A stretch of 64,000 nt of DNA, taken from the NCBI RefSeq assembly GCF_002127325.2, contig NC_035435.2, positions 110,032,517-110,096,516 on the forward strand, given 5' to 3'. The translations under genes were made by a program, and so were the position numbers. Each line of letters opens with the position of its first letter. The stretch's first letter is position 1. A model generated the notes under the pieces. That model searched no databases and was not told the DNA's origin. It was given only the letters and a program-made list of their open reading frames with translations. Origin of the DNA: Helianthus annuus (Eukaryota; Streptophyta; Magnoliopsida; Asterales; Asteraceae). Positions 33,436 through 46,211 of the stretch are shown here, piece after piece.

Positions 33436-36400
33436 TGTGACAACCCTCACAATTACATGTATCCATACAATTAATTAATATTAAATTTGTGCTTAATTCC
33501 AACTGATGATTAAACTGCTTTATGATTTTTGCATCATACATACATATGCATCACATTTCATACTGTCACTCCATTTATTACATACAACCTTAGTGACAAA
33601 CTTGATGCACAAAGCACAGTTAGCACGGTGAGCGGATAACTCAGAAACATGCTGACAATGCCAGCACATAGACAGACTATATATTGAGGCCCAGTATAAG
33701 CCAGGGACAAGGTACTACACTAGTAGGGAGTGTAGGGAAGTAAGGACCATGAAACTGCGTCACTAGGTGATAGCTTAGGTGCCGGAAAGTGCCTAAAACC
33801 CGCTTAAAATGCAAAATTCTGCATTTATTAACAAAATTCAGCATTTAAATATGCTAGTCACTTGCAAAAATATGGCAAAATGGTCCTGTATGCTTTCCTA
33901 AGTGTTAGGAATTAAAAGGGTCACTAAAAGATACATAAATGACACTTTACGATATCACTTAGCACTTTAACGGAACGGTATCCAGCCGGACAATCGGACA
34001 TTACCCGGAACACAAAAATATTGTTAAACACATTGTTTCACTTTTTCTGAGCTAGTCTTGGTTCCCGAACACTTAAACACACTACATAATACATAGTACC
34101 CACTACACATTAGACTTTACATCTTAACCCCTAATTAATCACCACTTGCCACAACATTTTTCATTTACCCCCCCCCCTACAAATTTACGGCACCAAGAGG
34201 CCCCACCATAAGATTTTACAAGCTTCCTAAATCTTCCTAATAATCTTCTCTTGGAGTTAATGAAGATTTGTCTTGTACTTATGACGACACATGGACCATT
34301 GGACATTGGATTTAAATTTTATAAATAACCTTATCTCTCCATCTTCATCAACACAATTTCTTCTTCCTCCCTTACAAAAAGCTCGGCCGAAACTCCCCTT
34401 GACACCACCACCATTTTCGATTTTTGTTCAAGTATTCCAAGGTTAATACAAGGTGCACAAAGGTGAATCACAAAGTGTGGAACTCACGGATCATCAAGGA
34501 CTGCTTTTATCCTCTACAATTCCAAGCTTGATCTTCCCTAGCTTAAAAGCTAGTAGTAAGCTTCTTTGATCCTTAATTACTTCATGTTTATGGTGGTTAA
34601 TAATTATATTATGATGAAATCTCAAGAACACTAAAAGATCATAAACATAAGTCTTGAACATAAAGCTAACATGATGATGAAATAAGATGAAATCTAGATG
34701 AAATAATGGTAGTATGTTGTTGTTTGAATGTGTTGATTTCTTGACGATTACTAGTAATATGATGTTGAACATCATGGTTGAACTTGTTAAAGTAAGATTA
34801 AAAACTTAAGTTAACAAGTTAGGAGGTGATTAGTGATCTACATAAAAGAATCACCTCCATGTTTCAACATAAACTTGGTAACAAAATGATCTCTTGAAAA
34901 ATTAGTAAACAAAGTGAGTTGATGATCGTATGGATTCGAGGTTTACAAATGGTTTTCCGAAATAAACCAAGAGTAGAAGATGATTTTTGAAGGGTTATGA
35001 CTTTTGTTAAACCTACACTATTTTAGTAACAAAATAAGTGTAGTAAGCCTAGTGAAACAAGAAAATATTGTAAGCAAGTATTTTTGTAAAATAAGTTCGC
35101 AAGTTGTGAACATCTAAAAACCCCGAGAGTAAGATTTTACCAAAAGTAAACACACTTTGGAGGGTAACTAAACCCACTAAACACCCCGCTAAGTTACTAC
35201 GCATTTTTATGAAAAACCAAGTTCATGTTGTTATGTAAAGTGCATTGTTTTTGCGCTTGACTAGTGTAATATTGTTTAGTAACTTGTTGTTGATTGATTG
35301 AATGATTTCCGAAAAGAAAATGATATGCTAATAAGCATGGACACCTCCATTTACAATGGAAACTCTGGCGAAATTTTCAAAAATCCCAACACTTAGAAAA
35401 TATTTTCTAAACAAGTGTTACAAGTATATTTTCAACTTTGTTTTTCAAAATAAACTTCGCCATGGGTTTGTTACAAAAATACAAAGTATCGGAGGTTGGT
35501 TTTTGTAAATAAAAATGGGTAAATGTATATGTACAATATATATTTTATACTAAGACACTTGTGTGAATATTGTCATATTTTGTGAACTAGTTATATTACG
35601 TTAGGGTAAAATAATATAACTTACAAATACCATGGAAAATTACAACTACAAAATAATACCAAAAATCACACGGAATAAATATTTAAGTTACACGCATAAT
35701 ATTGTGAAACCGAACAAGAAAACGTAACTTATGAATTATTCCAGAAAATACTCTTACACATATATTTTGGGTAAAATATTATTTTGGAACCTAAAGAAGT
35801 GAAAATATATTATTTTTGGGAAAAATACATATATTTGGAAATACGCTATTTTTGGACAAATAAGTTAAATATATTTTCCTAAGTGGGACTTAAAATGTAT
35901 TTTTCGAAACTACAAATATACATGTATAAATACCCTCATCCTTGTGAAGGAATACGGAAGTTAAAATACTTGAGAAGTAGGAATACGAAATATTGTTTAA
36001 CAATTATTCCAAACATTAACTATAATTTAAAGTTAAAATAATTATTTTAACTAATAATTTTAACTTGGAATAATTTTGGGAACACAAGTAACGTAACTCA
36101 AAAACCTTCATACTAAGCAAAGGCACGGCCCGTTCGTCTAATAGACGTTAGTACACTGTAGGTAGTCGTGTTTGCTGAGGAGACTTGGGTTACACATACT
36201 GAAGACGCAATACAGTGAGTTCATGTCCCCCTTTTCTTTTAACTGTTTTCAGTTTTATACTTCGGGGGTGGAATACATGTTACAATTATTACAGACATTT
36301 TTATACATGGTATGGTTAGCTTAACGAGGGTTTACTACTTAGATCATGTGAGTGGTGGGTACAACACTTAAGGCCATTAATCCTCGTCGTAGGACCGAGG

Positions 36401-37051
36401 GACATGAGTGATAGATCTATTTGGGTGTAGCGAGCCCATACCCATGAGGCCGGGGCGGCCCATAGTGGTGACTATGTCTTCCAGCCGGAAGCCCGGTACA
36501 AATTTGCTAGGTTTGAGTACTTCCTGCACCATTTCACACATACCAGTGGCTTTGCAACCCATTGATAATCTCTTTTTCCTTAATTGCTACATATCAGGGA
36601 CTTTTATACATACAAACATACTTTAAAGGTTATACATACTCACATACACATGAACTCGCTCAACTTTTGTTGATTTTTCAAACTACATGTATTTCAGGGA
36701 ATTGACCGGATCTGGCAAGTGATGCATGTTAAGCTGCGTACTAAATAAAGATGTCATCCAAGGTTGTAGGGTTTGGGAGGAGTAACCCTTACCTGGACGG
36801 GTTACATGTCTTTAAACCACGTTTTATTTAAAGTCTTTTGTTGTGTCTCATGAACACGTTGTAGTCAAGTATGGTTTGTAACTTATTTTAAGTATCGACA
36901 TTTTCAAACAATGATGTTGTGGTATTTTTAAACTTAATGAATGGATGAACATCTTGTGTTTTTATCATATAGCATTGTTATGATTGTTGCTATGGTATTA
37001 AGAAGTCACACCAAAATAAACCCACGCTTCCGCAAAAGCCAGGGTGTGACA
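33436..37051 (+). mobile_element. 5' LTR of element A (3616 bp)
   Basis: TGTGACAACCCTCAC start, AGGGTGTGACA end, followed by the primer-binding site. It resembles the LTRs of element B in blocks (ggcacggcc near 36122, ttcatgtcccccttttc near 36222) but is a distinct subfamily. Confidence 0.9.
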
Positions 37052-37054
37052 GCT

Positions 37055-37066
37055 TGGTATCAGAGC
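37055..37066 (+). promoter_or_regulatory. Primer-binding site of element A
   Basis: TGGTATCAGAGC, the sequence complementary to the 3' end of initiator tRNA-Met used by many plant LTR elements. It lies three bases after the LTR. Confidence 0.9.
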
Positions 37067-37232
37067 CTCGATCATAGCGAACTAGGATTCTTTCTCGAGT
37101 CTAGACTATGATCATCAGGGCTCTTACGAAAACATTTTTTTTACATTGCATACACAAAACGTCAAGATCCAGGGTACAAACATTTTTACAAACAAAAGGC
37201 ACAAATACACATTTCAAAATTTATATTTATAA

Positions 37233-37550
37233 TTCAGTCTTAGAGACTGAGGGAGTTCAGCCTTAGAGGCTGGGGAAGTTCAGTCTTAGAGACTGAGGGA
37301 GGTTCAGTCTTAGAGACTGAGGGATTCAATCTTAGAGATTGGGGAGGTTTAGTCTTAGAGACTGGGAGGTTTTGGTCTTAGAGACCAGGGAATTAGTCTT
37401 GGAAACTGGGAGTTGGTCTTAGAGACCAGGGAGTTAGTCTTAGAGACTGGGAAGGTTTGGTCTTAGAGGCTAGGGAGTTAGTCTGAGAGACTAGGGAGTT
37501 CAGTCTAAGAGACTGGGTGGGATAGTCTGGGGAAGACTAGGATGATTACT
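37233..37550 (+). repeat. Leader repeat of element A ('cagtcttagagactg')
   Basis: About a dozen imperfect units of roughly 20-28 bp, each an inverted word (agtctta..gagact) able to form a short stem. It ends a few bases before element B. Element B has a similar array at 41148-41569. Confidence 0.85.
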
Positions 37551-37559
37551 TGCTTACAT

Positions 37560-40500
37560 TGTGACAACCCTCACTAAACCAGGTATCCGTACGGTTTAAT
37601 TAATAATTAATTGCTGCTTAATTACTGTGCTTACTTGAAATTACTGATGAACTGCTACTTGATTTCTGATACTTGTACATACCTGCATCATACTTTACAT
37701 ACCGTCACTACATTATTTACATACTGAACTCTAGTGACAAACATGATGCACAAAAGCACAGTAACACCATGAACGGATAACCTATTGAACATGCTGACAA
37801 AGCCAGCATCAGGCAGATATTGCCTCTAAGGCCTGTATGAGCCAGAAATATTTTACTACACCCATAGTGAGTGTAGGGATACAAGGGTTGTAGAACTGTG
37901 TCTCTAGGAATAAGTCACAATGACTGGATGTGCCTAAAACGTACACTGAGCACAAAACACAACACTTTAATGAACAATTCAGCTTCTAGCTGGCTAGTTA
38001 AGTGCCAAAACATGAGAAAAATGTTACTAGACACTTTCCAAAGTGTCGGGAATAGGTTGTGTCACTAAAAAGGGTATTAACGACACTTAAAAGCTTTGTT
38101 AAGCGCTTTAACGGATTACTATCCAACCGAACAACCGGGCTATACCCGGAACATGAAAATATTGCCATAAACATTATTTATCTTTTTCTGAGCCAATTAG
38201 GGTCCCTGAAAACCCTAACACCCACTATAAAACATAACACACAACTAACCGGGTTAAGTGCTTAACTAACCTACTTAACCTAACTATTAAACTAACTATT
38301 AGTTACAATCCAACCAAGACCCCCCCCCCCCTTGCTAACCGGCCCCAAACTAGGAGGGGACACACTTTGTTCCTTTTTATTATTTTAATTAAGATTGTTT
38401 GATATCAAGGGGACACAAGAACCAATGGATCCTTAATCTCTAAATTGTCTATAAGTAACTTGTTTGGCACAAATGAACACTCACAACACACAACACCACA
38501 AAAACTCGTCTCTCTCTCCCTCAAGAGGCTTCGGCCGAACATCCCCTCCACACCCATCCTATTGTTCGACTTTGATCTTCACATTCCAACCACATACAAG
38601 CATCAAGGGTCACGTATTAGGAGGCTTGGTGCACTCGGAGCTTGAAGGACCTCTTTCTCTTGCTTTTACCCACCTCATTTGCGCTTAGATTCTTCCCTAG
38701 CCTCGAGCTAGTGGTATGTCACTTAATACACCTTCTTGAACTAATCTAGAGTGGTTAATATGATGTGTAACGATTAAAACTCGAAATCTTGCAATTTGAT
38801 GCATTAAAGTCTACTAAAAAGCATTTAAAAGATGGTTAAAAGCTCATATGATGTGTAAATGTTGTAGTATTTGAATTTTGTGGTTATTTGGACCCGATCT
38901 ATGTTGTGGTAGCTCGGATCATCATTTAACCTGGGTTGGTCATGATCACGAATCATGACATAAGGTTGTTTTGAATGAAACAAGGGTTAAAAGGTGAAAC
39001 TTTACCACACGCGAATCATGAACTTGTGTAAAAGTGTTTTACTTGTGAAATAGTATTTAAAACTAGCAGATCTACGTATCTGCAAGTGGTATTTTCAAAG
39101 AACCACGTATCAAAGAAATCATGTTTTCTAAAAACGGATCTTACACTTACAAGTATGATTTTTAGAACACACAAGTGTGTAAGCACTTGTGTAACACAAA
39201 AGTTTCGACAAAATAACTATTTTTGTAAAATTTACAAGAAGTTGTGAAGACGGATTTTTCTCTAAAAACGAGGTTTTTACGGGATCGGATTACTTTATGT
39301 AAGGATCCGCTAAAAGTAATGAGATTTACACCATAGTTTTGGGAAAACTACAAGTTCATGTAATTTTGGCGATTTACACATATATTAACTTGTTTGATGT
39401 ATTGGATATTGTTTTGATCGAATAAAGAAAATTGTTGAATTGATTTGTAAAAGAAAATGATACGCTTGAAAGCGTGGCCACCTCCAGTTACAGAGGAAAC
39501 TCTGGCGAAATTTTTCTAAAAACCTAACACTTAGAAATATTTTCACTATAAGTGTTAGAAATACTTTTTGACATGTTTTCAAAATATATAAGTTTCGCCA
39601 CGACTTTATTTACAAATATCGGAGGTGGGATTTTCACAAAGTTAAACGTGATAGATATATTTAGTAAATATATTTTCACAACATTGTTTATGATTATTTT
39701 GTGAAAAATACACAAATATTATTTTTAGAGTAAAAATAATATTTTCAAACGTTAACGGATCCAAAATAATACGAACGCTTTCACAATAAATATATAAGTT
39801 ACACCGGTAATTACTATTACCACTCGATCGTTAAAACGTAACTTACGCATTATACGGAAATATTTATGAACGCGTAATTTTGTCGACATATTATTTTGGG
39901 GAAATTATGTGAAATGAAAATATAATATTTTTGAGAAAAATATTTATATTTTGAAGTTGGAAATAAATATATAATAAGTAAGACTTAATAATATATTTCG
40001 AGCACACATGTATTAATCCCCCATCCTTGGGAAGGAGATTAACTACCAAGTATATACGAAAAGTAAACACGAAATAGTTGTCTAACTATTTCCCAAGAAC
40101 TTAAACCATAAAGCTAAGGCACGGCCGTCCGTCTAATAGAGTTAGAACTTGTAGGTCGTTGCACAGCTGCTTGCTCTCAGAGACATACTTGGTAGAGACG
40201 CACCGACTGTGAGTTCATGTCCCCCTTTTCTCTTAACTGTTTTCAGTTTTCTAAACTGCGGGGGTGAAATACATGTTACTTTGATGATGATTACTTTATA
40301 CATGGTATGGTTAGCGTAAGGAGGGTTACTATTTAGATCATGTGAATGGGTAGGCGGAAACTTGAGGTCATTAATCCTCAGGGTAGGACCGAGGGGCAGG
40401 AGCGATAGATCTATTTGGGTGTAGCGAGCCCAGTCCTAGGCCCAGCATAACGGACCTCGGGATGACTTTGTACCCGACGCATAAATCTGCTAGGTTTGGG

Positions 40501-40983
40501 CCTTCCTACTTGCATTTCACACATATCAATGGCCTTGCAAACCATTGGTGATCTCTTTTTCCTTATTTGCTACATACCAGGATTTTGATAAATACAAAGG
40601 TTTATTTACTCACTTACGCATGAACTCGCTCAACATTATTGTTGATTTTTCAACTTACATGTATTTCAGGGAACTAAGGGATCTGGCACGGTATGGCACG
40701 TTTTCCCGCTGCACTAGTACGAGGTCATCCGGGGTTTAGGGAATGTGACTCTTTCCTGGACAAGTCACAGTCCTTAAACTGTGTTTATGTTATGTTTGTG
40801 TTGTTGAACAATGTTATGGTTGTTAGGGTGTTTTCCCGTTAAGACAATGGTATTGTATTTGGTTTTTAAAACTTAATGGATGATCTTGCATGTTTTTAAT
40901 TCATATAGCTTTGTTATGATTAAGCTATGGTATTAAGAAGTCACACCAAATTAACCACGCTTCCGCAAAGCCAGGGTGTGACA
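37560..40983 (+). mobile_element. 5' LTR of element B
   Basis: TGTGACAACCCTCAC...GGGTGTGACA, 3424 bp, near-identical to 48157-51572. Short ORFs in it appear twice in the window because the LTR does. Confidence 0.95.
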
Positions 40984-40986
40984 GCT

Positions 40987-40998
40987 TGGTATCAGAGC
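40987..40998 (+). promoter_or_regulatory. Primer-binding site of element B
   Basis: TGGTATCAGAGC, initiator tRNA-Met type, three bases after the 5' LTR. Confidence 0.9.
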
Positions 40999-41147
40999 TC
41001 TGATCATAGCGAACTAGGATTCCTTCTCGAGTCTAGACTATGATCACTAGGGCTCTCACGAAAACATTTTTACTGCATACCACTTAAGTCCAGATCCAAA
41101 ACATTTTTACAAACACATGTTGAGCACATTTTATTTATTTATTATTA

Positions 41148-41569
41148 GGCTCAGTCTTGGAGACTGAGGCTCGGTCTTAGAGGCCGAGGCTCAATCTTAG
41201 AGATCGAGGTAGATGTTTATTTATTATTTTAGGCTCAGTCTTGGAGGCTGAGGCTCGGTCTTGGAGGCCGAGGCTCGATCTTAGAGATCGAGGTAGAGGG
41301 CTAGTGGGACTAGGATGAGTAGGCTCAGTCTTGGAGGCTGAGGCTCGGTCTTGGAGATCGAGGCTCGATCTAAGAGATCGAGGTAGATAGCTAGTTGGAC
41401 TAGGGAGAATAGGCTCAGTCTTGGAGGCTGAGGCTCGGTCTTGGAGGCCGAGGCTCGATCTAAGAGGTCGAGGTAGATGATAGAGCAGTCTTAGAGACTG
41501 GGAGGAATTTGGCTAGTGGGACTAGGAATGTCAGTCTAGGAGACTGGGAGGCTAGTGGGACTAGGAGAA
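41148..41569 (+). repeat. Leader repeat of element B
   Basis: Tandem units such as 'ctcagtcttggaggctgagg' alternating with 'ctcggtcttggaggccgagg' and 'ctcgatcttagagatcgagg'. Each unit is a near-palindrome with compensating changes in both arms. Confidence 0.85.
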
Positions 41570-41616
41570 TTATTTGATTGTTTATTGTTGACTTACATGT
41601 TCATATGAATATATGA

Positions 41617-42413
41617 TTGATTATTTTACGTATATGTGTTTGTGTTACAAACGTCATGCTTTCATCATGTACTAGAAAGATGGACACTACGAATTCCATG
41701 GCCATAGTATCAGACGACATAGTTTCATCGGAGCACGAGGTGTACATTTCCGATACTACTGGCACTGACGATGACGACTTTCAGCCCCTTTTTGCGCTGC
41801 CTGATGTCGTAGCAGAGCCTACTGATGGCCATCTTGTTGGGAATTTGCCACTCGCGGTGATCCCTGTTCCTGTGCCCCTTGCCGCTTATCCCATTGTTGA
41901 TATGCCCCCCCGACGTGGCCTCTGACGACGATAATGATCTACTAAAGGAGGACCCATTCAAGGGCGAGGCCCTATTGCTGCTGGTATTAGCCTACTGCTT
42001 GCGGACGCTCCTGCAGGGGAAACTCATGCCCATTCCCCTGTCCCAGACTCATTTGAGTTCCTGACATCCGCATTTTCGCATATACAAGGAGTGCAGCACC
42101 ATTCACATGACGCCGACCCTGATACGGCATCATCAGCTGCACCGGTTCCCGCACACAGCTTTGAGTTTGATCACAGTATTGAGGGTGATCTTGTTCTTCT
42201 TCCCGGTTTTGATCCAGACCATGACCTTGAGTTCATACACCTAGACCAGCCCTTGGAGGATCCTGTAACCCTCTGTGATGGTTGATCCAGCTGATTTTGA
42301 GATGGAGTTTGTTGATCCGGAGCCAGCCGTGGCCCCTAAGCCAGGCGTTGCTCCTAACACCGCATTGGAGCATGACCCTGTTCATGCCGATGCACCTGCT
42401 GTTGCTCCTTGAT
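41617..42413 (+). pseudogene. Extra pre-gag ORF of element B (broken, truncated)
   Basis: Shares MAIVSDD, EVY(I/M)(S/L)DTT and DDDFQP-type blocks with the same ORF in element A (51650-53166), then acidic and proline/valine-rich sequence in shifting frames up to about 42413. The C-terminal half found in A is missing. Function unknown; not a known retroelement domain to me. Confidence 0.65.
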
Positions 42414-42791
42414 TGATCATCTGCTTGGACGAGAGAAAATTTGGGGTAACTGTGCAAGACAATTTATTATTACGGGGGCCCACGTAATAACGACTTGTAG
42501 TGCACAGAAATCCTGGTGGACTCTGCGGGTCAAGCTAATGAAAACCAATGTAGCAAGAAATAACTCGAACACGAATGACCAAGGCGATGAAGCCTCGAGT
42601 TCATTCTATTTCAAGCAACAAGCCAAATTGGCAAGCCTATGTGAAGGCTCAGAAAATTTATTTCCCCACCCATACATTGAGTATATTTATGTGTAAAATT
42701 GGGTGAGTATATGATGGCTTATGGTGCTATGTAATCTCATAGACAATTGGAAAGTTGTCTAACCCACTTCATGCCATTTCGGCAGAAGAGA
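42414..42791 (+). other. Unassigned segment in element B
   Basis: About 380 bp without counterpart in element A between the truncated extra ORF and the gag remnant. One ORF (42409-42696) has no recognised domain. Possible acquired sequence. Confidence 0.4.
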
Positions 42792-43326
42792 ATGCCGCCC
42801 AGGCGTGACACAAACACCAGTATGTTGCCAAGGATAGAAGCCGAGCCGCAAAAACGCAACTCACAGGCAATTGCACGACATGAAGCTCTCCGCTTTTAGC
42901 ACAGCAATGGCACTACTGGAAATAACCCCCCCCCCCCCCAGCTGACCGCACCTATAAGCACTTCCTGAACTGCAAGCCTTTGAACTTCGACGAAACGGGA
43001 AGCGCCATTGCATTTGTTCGTTGGTCCGAAAAGATTGACTCCATTCTAAGAAAGACTAACTGTTCGCCCCAACAGAGTGATACCTTTACCTCGGGGTCAT
43101 TTCTAGACGGCACACTCTCATGGTGGGACCATCAGGTTCAGGCCCTTGACACAGATGCTGCTTATGCACTGAGCTGGGATGAGCTCAAGGAAATGATGGA
43201 GGAGAAATGTGGTTCTAAGACTGGAATTCAGAAGCTTGAGATAGAGTCCTGGAATTTGAAAATGGACGAACCAGAGATTCCTGAACATGTCCAGCGATCG
43301 CACGACTTGCCTAGGGTCGTCCCCTA
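42792..43326 (+). pseudogene. Second, partial gag in element B (divergent)
   Basis: Begins MPPRR like a Tekay gag, has a stop at 42896-42898 region, a C14 run near 42930, then an open stretch from about 42950 with TYKHFLNCKPLNFDETG, LDGTLSWWDHQVQ and ESWNLKMDEPEIPEHVQR. It ends at tandem stops after LPRVVP. It differs much from the main gag at 43551 and lies where A has the tail of the extra ORF. No zinc knuckle. Confidence 0.75.
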
Positions 43327-43550
43327 ATAAGTCATTAATGTTGTATGATACAGTTGGGTACCTGTAAACCTTACATTCTGGTCTCGATTTGTGGCAATGC
43401 AATCGCAGTGATCTATTGTTTATATTCTATGACATGGGATGTTATGTGGCTGATTTACTTATAACATGAGATGTTATGTGCTGATATTGTTGAAAACATA
43501 CATACGTTTCACCTGCTATGACCTAACCTACGTGAAACATCTTTTAGAAA

Positions 43551-44615
43551 ATGCCACCAAGACGCGAAATGCACATGCCCACCTCAGAGGCGGAACTTCA
43601 AAAGATAATTGCTGCAGCTATCGCACAGCACGAGGCCCTACGCTCCGGACCTAGCAGAGGCACCTCAGAAAATAACGGTTGTTCCTACCGGCACTTCCTC
43701 AATTACAAGCCTCCGAAGTTCGACGGCACTGGGGGTGCCATAGCTTTTGTGAAATGGATTGAAAGTATGGAATCCATCTTTCGAATGAGTGGTTGTACGC
43801 CAGAACAACAAGTCCCATACGTTACTGAGATGTTTCAAGATGGAGCTCGATTATGGTGGAATCTTCAGATTCGAATAATGGGCCTAACTACAGCATACGC
43901 GTTGACTTGGGATAAGTTGAAAGGAATAATGCGTAAGAAGTATTGCGCCCAAACAGAAACCCAGAGGTTGGAAGGTGAATTCTAGAGCCTGATAATGGAA
44001 GGTCCGAAAATGTTGGAATTCATGCAAAGACTTCATGATTTGGCACGAGTCGTTCCGTACTTGGTAAAACCAGAATTGAGGAAATTAGGACATTTCATTT
44101 GGGAACTGGCACCTCAAGTCCTGAGCTTAATGACAGCATCTACGCCACCAACATTTATGGCTGCAAGTAAGATGGGCTTGGCACTCGTTACGGAAGTCAT
44201 TAGACTAGAAAAACTTGCAAACCCTGGCAAAGAAACTCATGTGGAGTCATCAGGAGGTAACAAGCGGAAGTTTTCAAACTTCATGCAGGGCACCAGTGGT
44301 GTTGTCAAGAAAGGAGAAGCAAGCATGCCAGCTCAGGTTACAGCTGGTAGCGGAAAGAAAGGAAAAGGATACATGGGCACCCAGCCCAAGTGTAATACCT
44401 GCCAGCGCCACCATTCTGGCCGTTGTGGTTTGAAAGTTTGTGAAGCTTGTGGAAAGACTGGCCACTGGAAGGATTCTTGTTGGGCCATAGCTGGCCAGAG
44501 AGGCCAATGAGGATTTGGAAACCGAAACACCCACCGGGGCGGAAATGGAAATCGCCCACAAGGGAACAATGGAGGTGATGGAAATCGAGTTAACAATGCT
44601 AATCAAGCGGGCGCT
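43551..44615 (+). pseudogene. Gag of element B (two in-frame stops)
   Basis: Starts MPPRREMHMPTSEAELQ. Capsid-like region: YRHFLNYKPPKFDGTGGAIA, ARLWWNLQ, MRKKYC, then VPYLVKPELRKLGHFIW. The frame is cut by TAG at 43983-43985 (a conserved Trp position, TGG to TAG) and TGA at 44508-44510 (consistent with CGA to TGA) but otherwise stays in the pol frame, so gag and pol formed one ORF. A CxxC...H-type motif near 44395-44480 (CNTCQRHHSGRC, then CEACGKTGHWKDSC) is followed by a Gly/Asn-rich stretch. No intron is seen at the place where element A has one. Confidence 0.85.
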
Positions 44616-46211
44616 GTGAATCGTAATCAGAGGAATAACCAAGCTGGTGGAAATGGGCAAAGATCCGGATGCTTCAACTGTGGTGATCTTGGGCACTACA
44701 AGAGGAACTGCCCAGAGTTAAACCAAGCCCGTGGAAGAGTGTTTAACATAGAGGCGAGGGAAGCACGCCAGGATCCCAACGTTGTTACTGGTACGTTCCC
44801 TGTAAACCAACGCTATGCATCCATTTTATTTGATACTGGCGCCGATTATAGCTTCGTGTCATTAGAGTTTAAGAATATGCTTGGTTTAGCCGCTAGTAAA
44901 TTAGATATTCCGTACTCGATCGAATTGGCTAATGGAAAGTGGGTAGAAGCCAATGAAGTTATTCGGGGTTGTTTGATCGAATTGGGAGAGCGTGAGTTTG
45001 CTCTGGATCTACTACCAGTCCAGTTGGGAAGCTTCGACGTGGTGGTAGGAATGGATTGGTTATCAGGCAACAAGGCAGAAATAGTTTGTCACGAAAAGGT
45101 AGTTCGTATCCCAACCGAAGATGGTGAGACCATTGTGGTTCACGGAGAGAAGCGTGATACACCGTTGAGGATTATCAACTGCCTCAAAGCGCGAAAATGT
45201 CTACAGAAGGGAAGTGTTGCCTTTCTGGCACACATTATGGATAAGAAAGCTGAAGAACCGAAGATCGAAGACATCCCTGTCGTGAGGGAATATCCAGAAG
45301 TCTTCCCAGAGGACTTGCCTGGATTGCCGCCTCAGAGACAAGTGGAGTTTCGCATCGACTTAGTTCCAGGCGCCGCGCCTGTGGCTAAGGCACCCTATAG
45401 ACTTGCTCCGTCTGAGATGCAAGAACTGTCGACACAACTTCAAGAGTTGTTAGACAAGAGATTTATCCGACCAAGCATCTCGCCTTGGGGAGCTCCAGTT
45501 TTGTTTGTCAAGAAGAAGGACGGTAGTTTTATTATGTGCATTGACTACCGGGAGTTGAACAAGCTGATGATCAAGAATAGATACCCTCTGCCAAGGATTG
45601 ATGATCTGTTTGACCAACTGCAAGGCTCAAGCTTTTACTCAAAGATCGATCTTCGATCTGGATACCATCAGTTAAGGATACAAGAGGAGAGTATCCCAAA
45701 GACAGCCTTCAGAACTCGATATGGACACTACGAGTTTCTAGTTATGCCGTTTGGGTTGACAAACGCACCTGCAGTGTTCATGGATTTGATGAATAGAGTT
45801 TGCAAGCCGTATTTGGATAAGTTCGTGATAGTGTTCATCGATGATATCTTGATTTACTCAAAGACGAAGGCCGAGCACGAGCAGCATTTAAGAGCCATTC
45901 TGGAATTGCTGAAGAAGGAACAGCTGTATGCCAAGTTCTCTAAGTGCGAGTTTTGGCTACGAGAAGTGCAATTCCTTGGGCACGTGGTAAATGGAGATGG
46001 AATCCACGTGGATCCCACCAAGATCGAAGCGATCAAGAATTGGGAAACGCCTAAGACGCCAACCGAGATTCGGCAATTCTTGGGTTTGGCTGGCTACTAT
46101 CGGAGATTTATTGAGAATTTTTCAAAGATCGCTCAACCACTGACGCTCCTCACGCAGAAAGATAGGAAGTTGATTGGGGAATCAAACAGGAAGAAACGTT
46201 CCAGGTATTGA
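44616..46211 (+). pseudogene. Pol of element B: zinc knuckle, protease, reverse transcriptase
   Basis: Zinc knuckle [14 protein letters not shown], aspartic protease [13 protein letters not shown] and VVVGMDWL, then [44 protein letters not shown] (catalytic DD), [18 protein letters not shown]. The protein would cleave Gag-Pol and copy the RNA. A one-base frameshift near 46170 ends it early ([11 protein letters not shown]); element A has the expected DWG reading there. One RT position reads [11 protein letters not shown] where A has [11 protein letters not shown]. Confidence 0.92.

Noticed and set aside
38059..38688. Small ORFs repeated at 48656-49279
   Set aside because: They lie in the two LTRs of element B and are duplicated with them; no domain.
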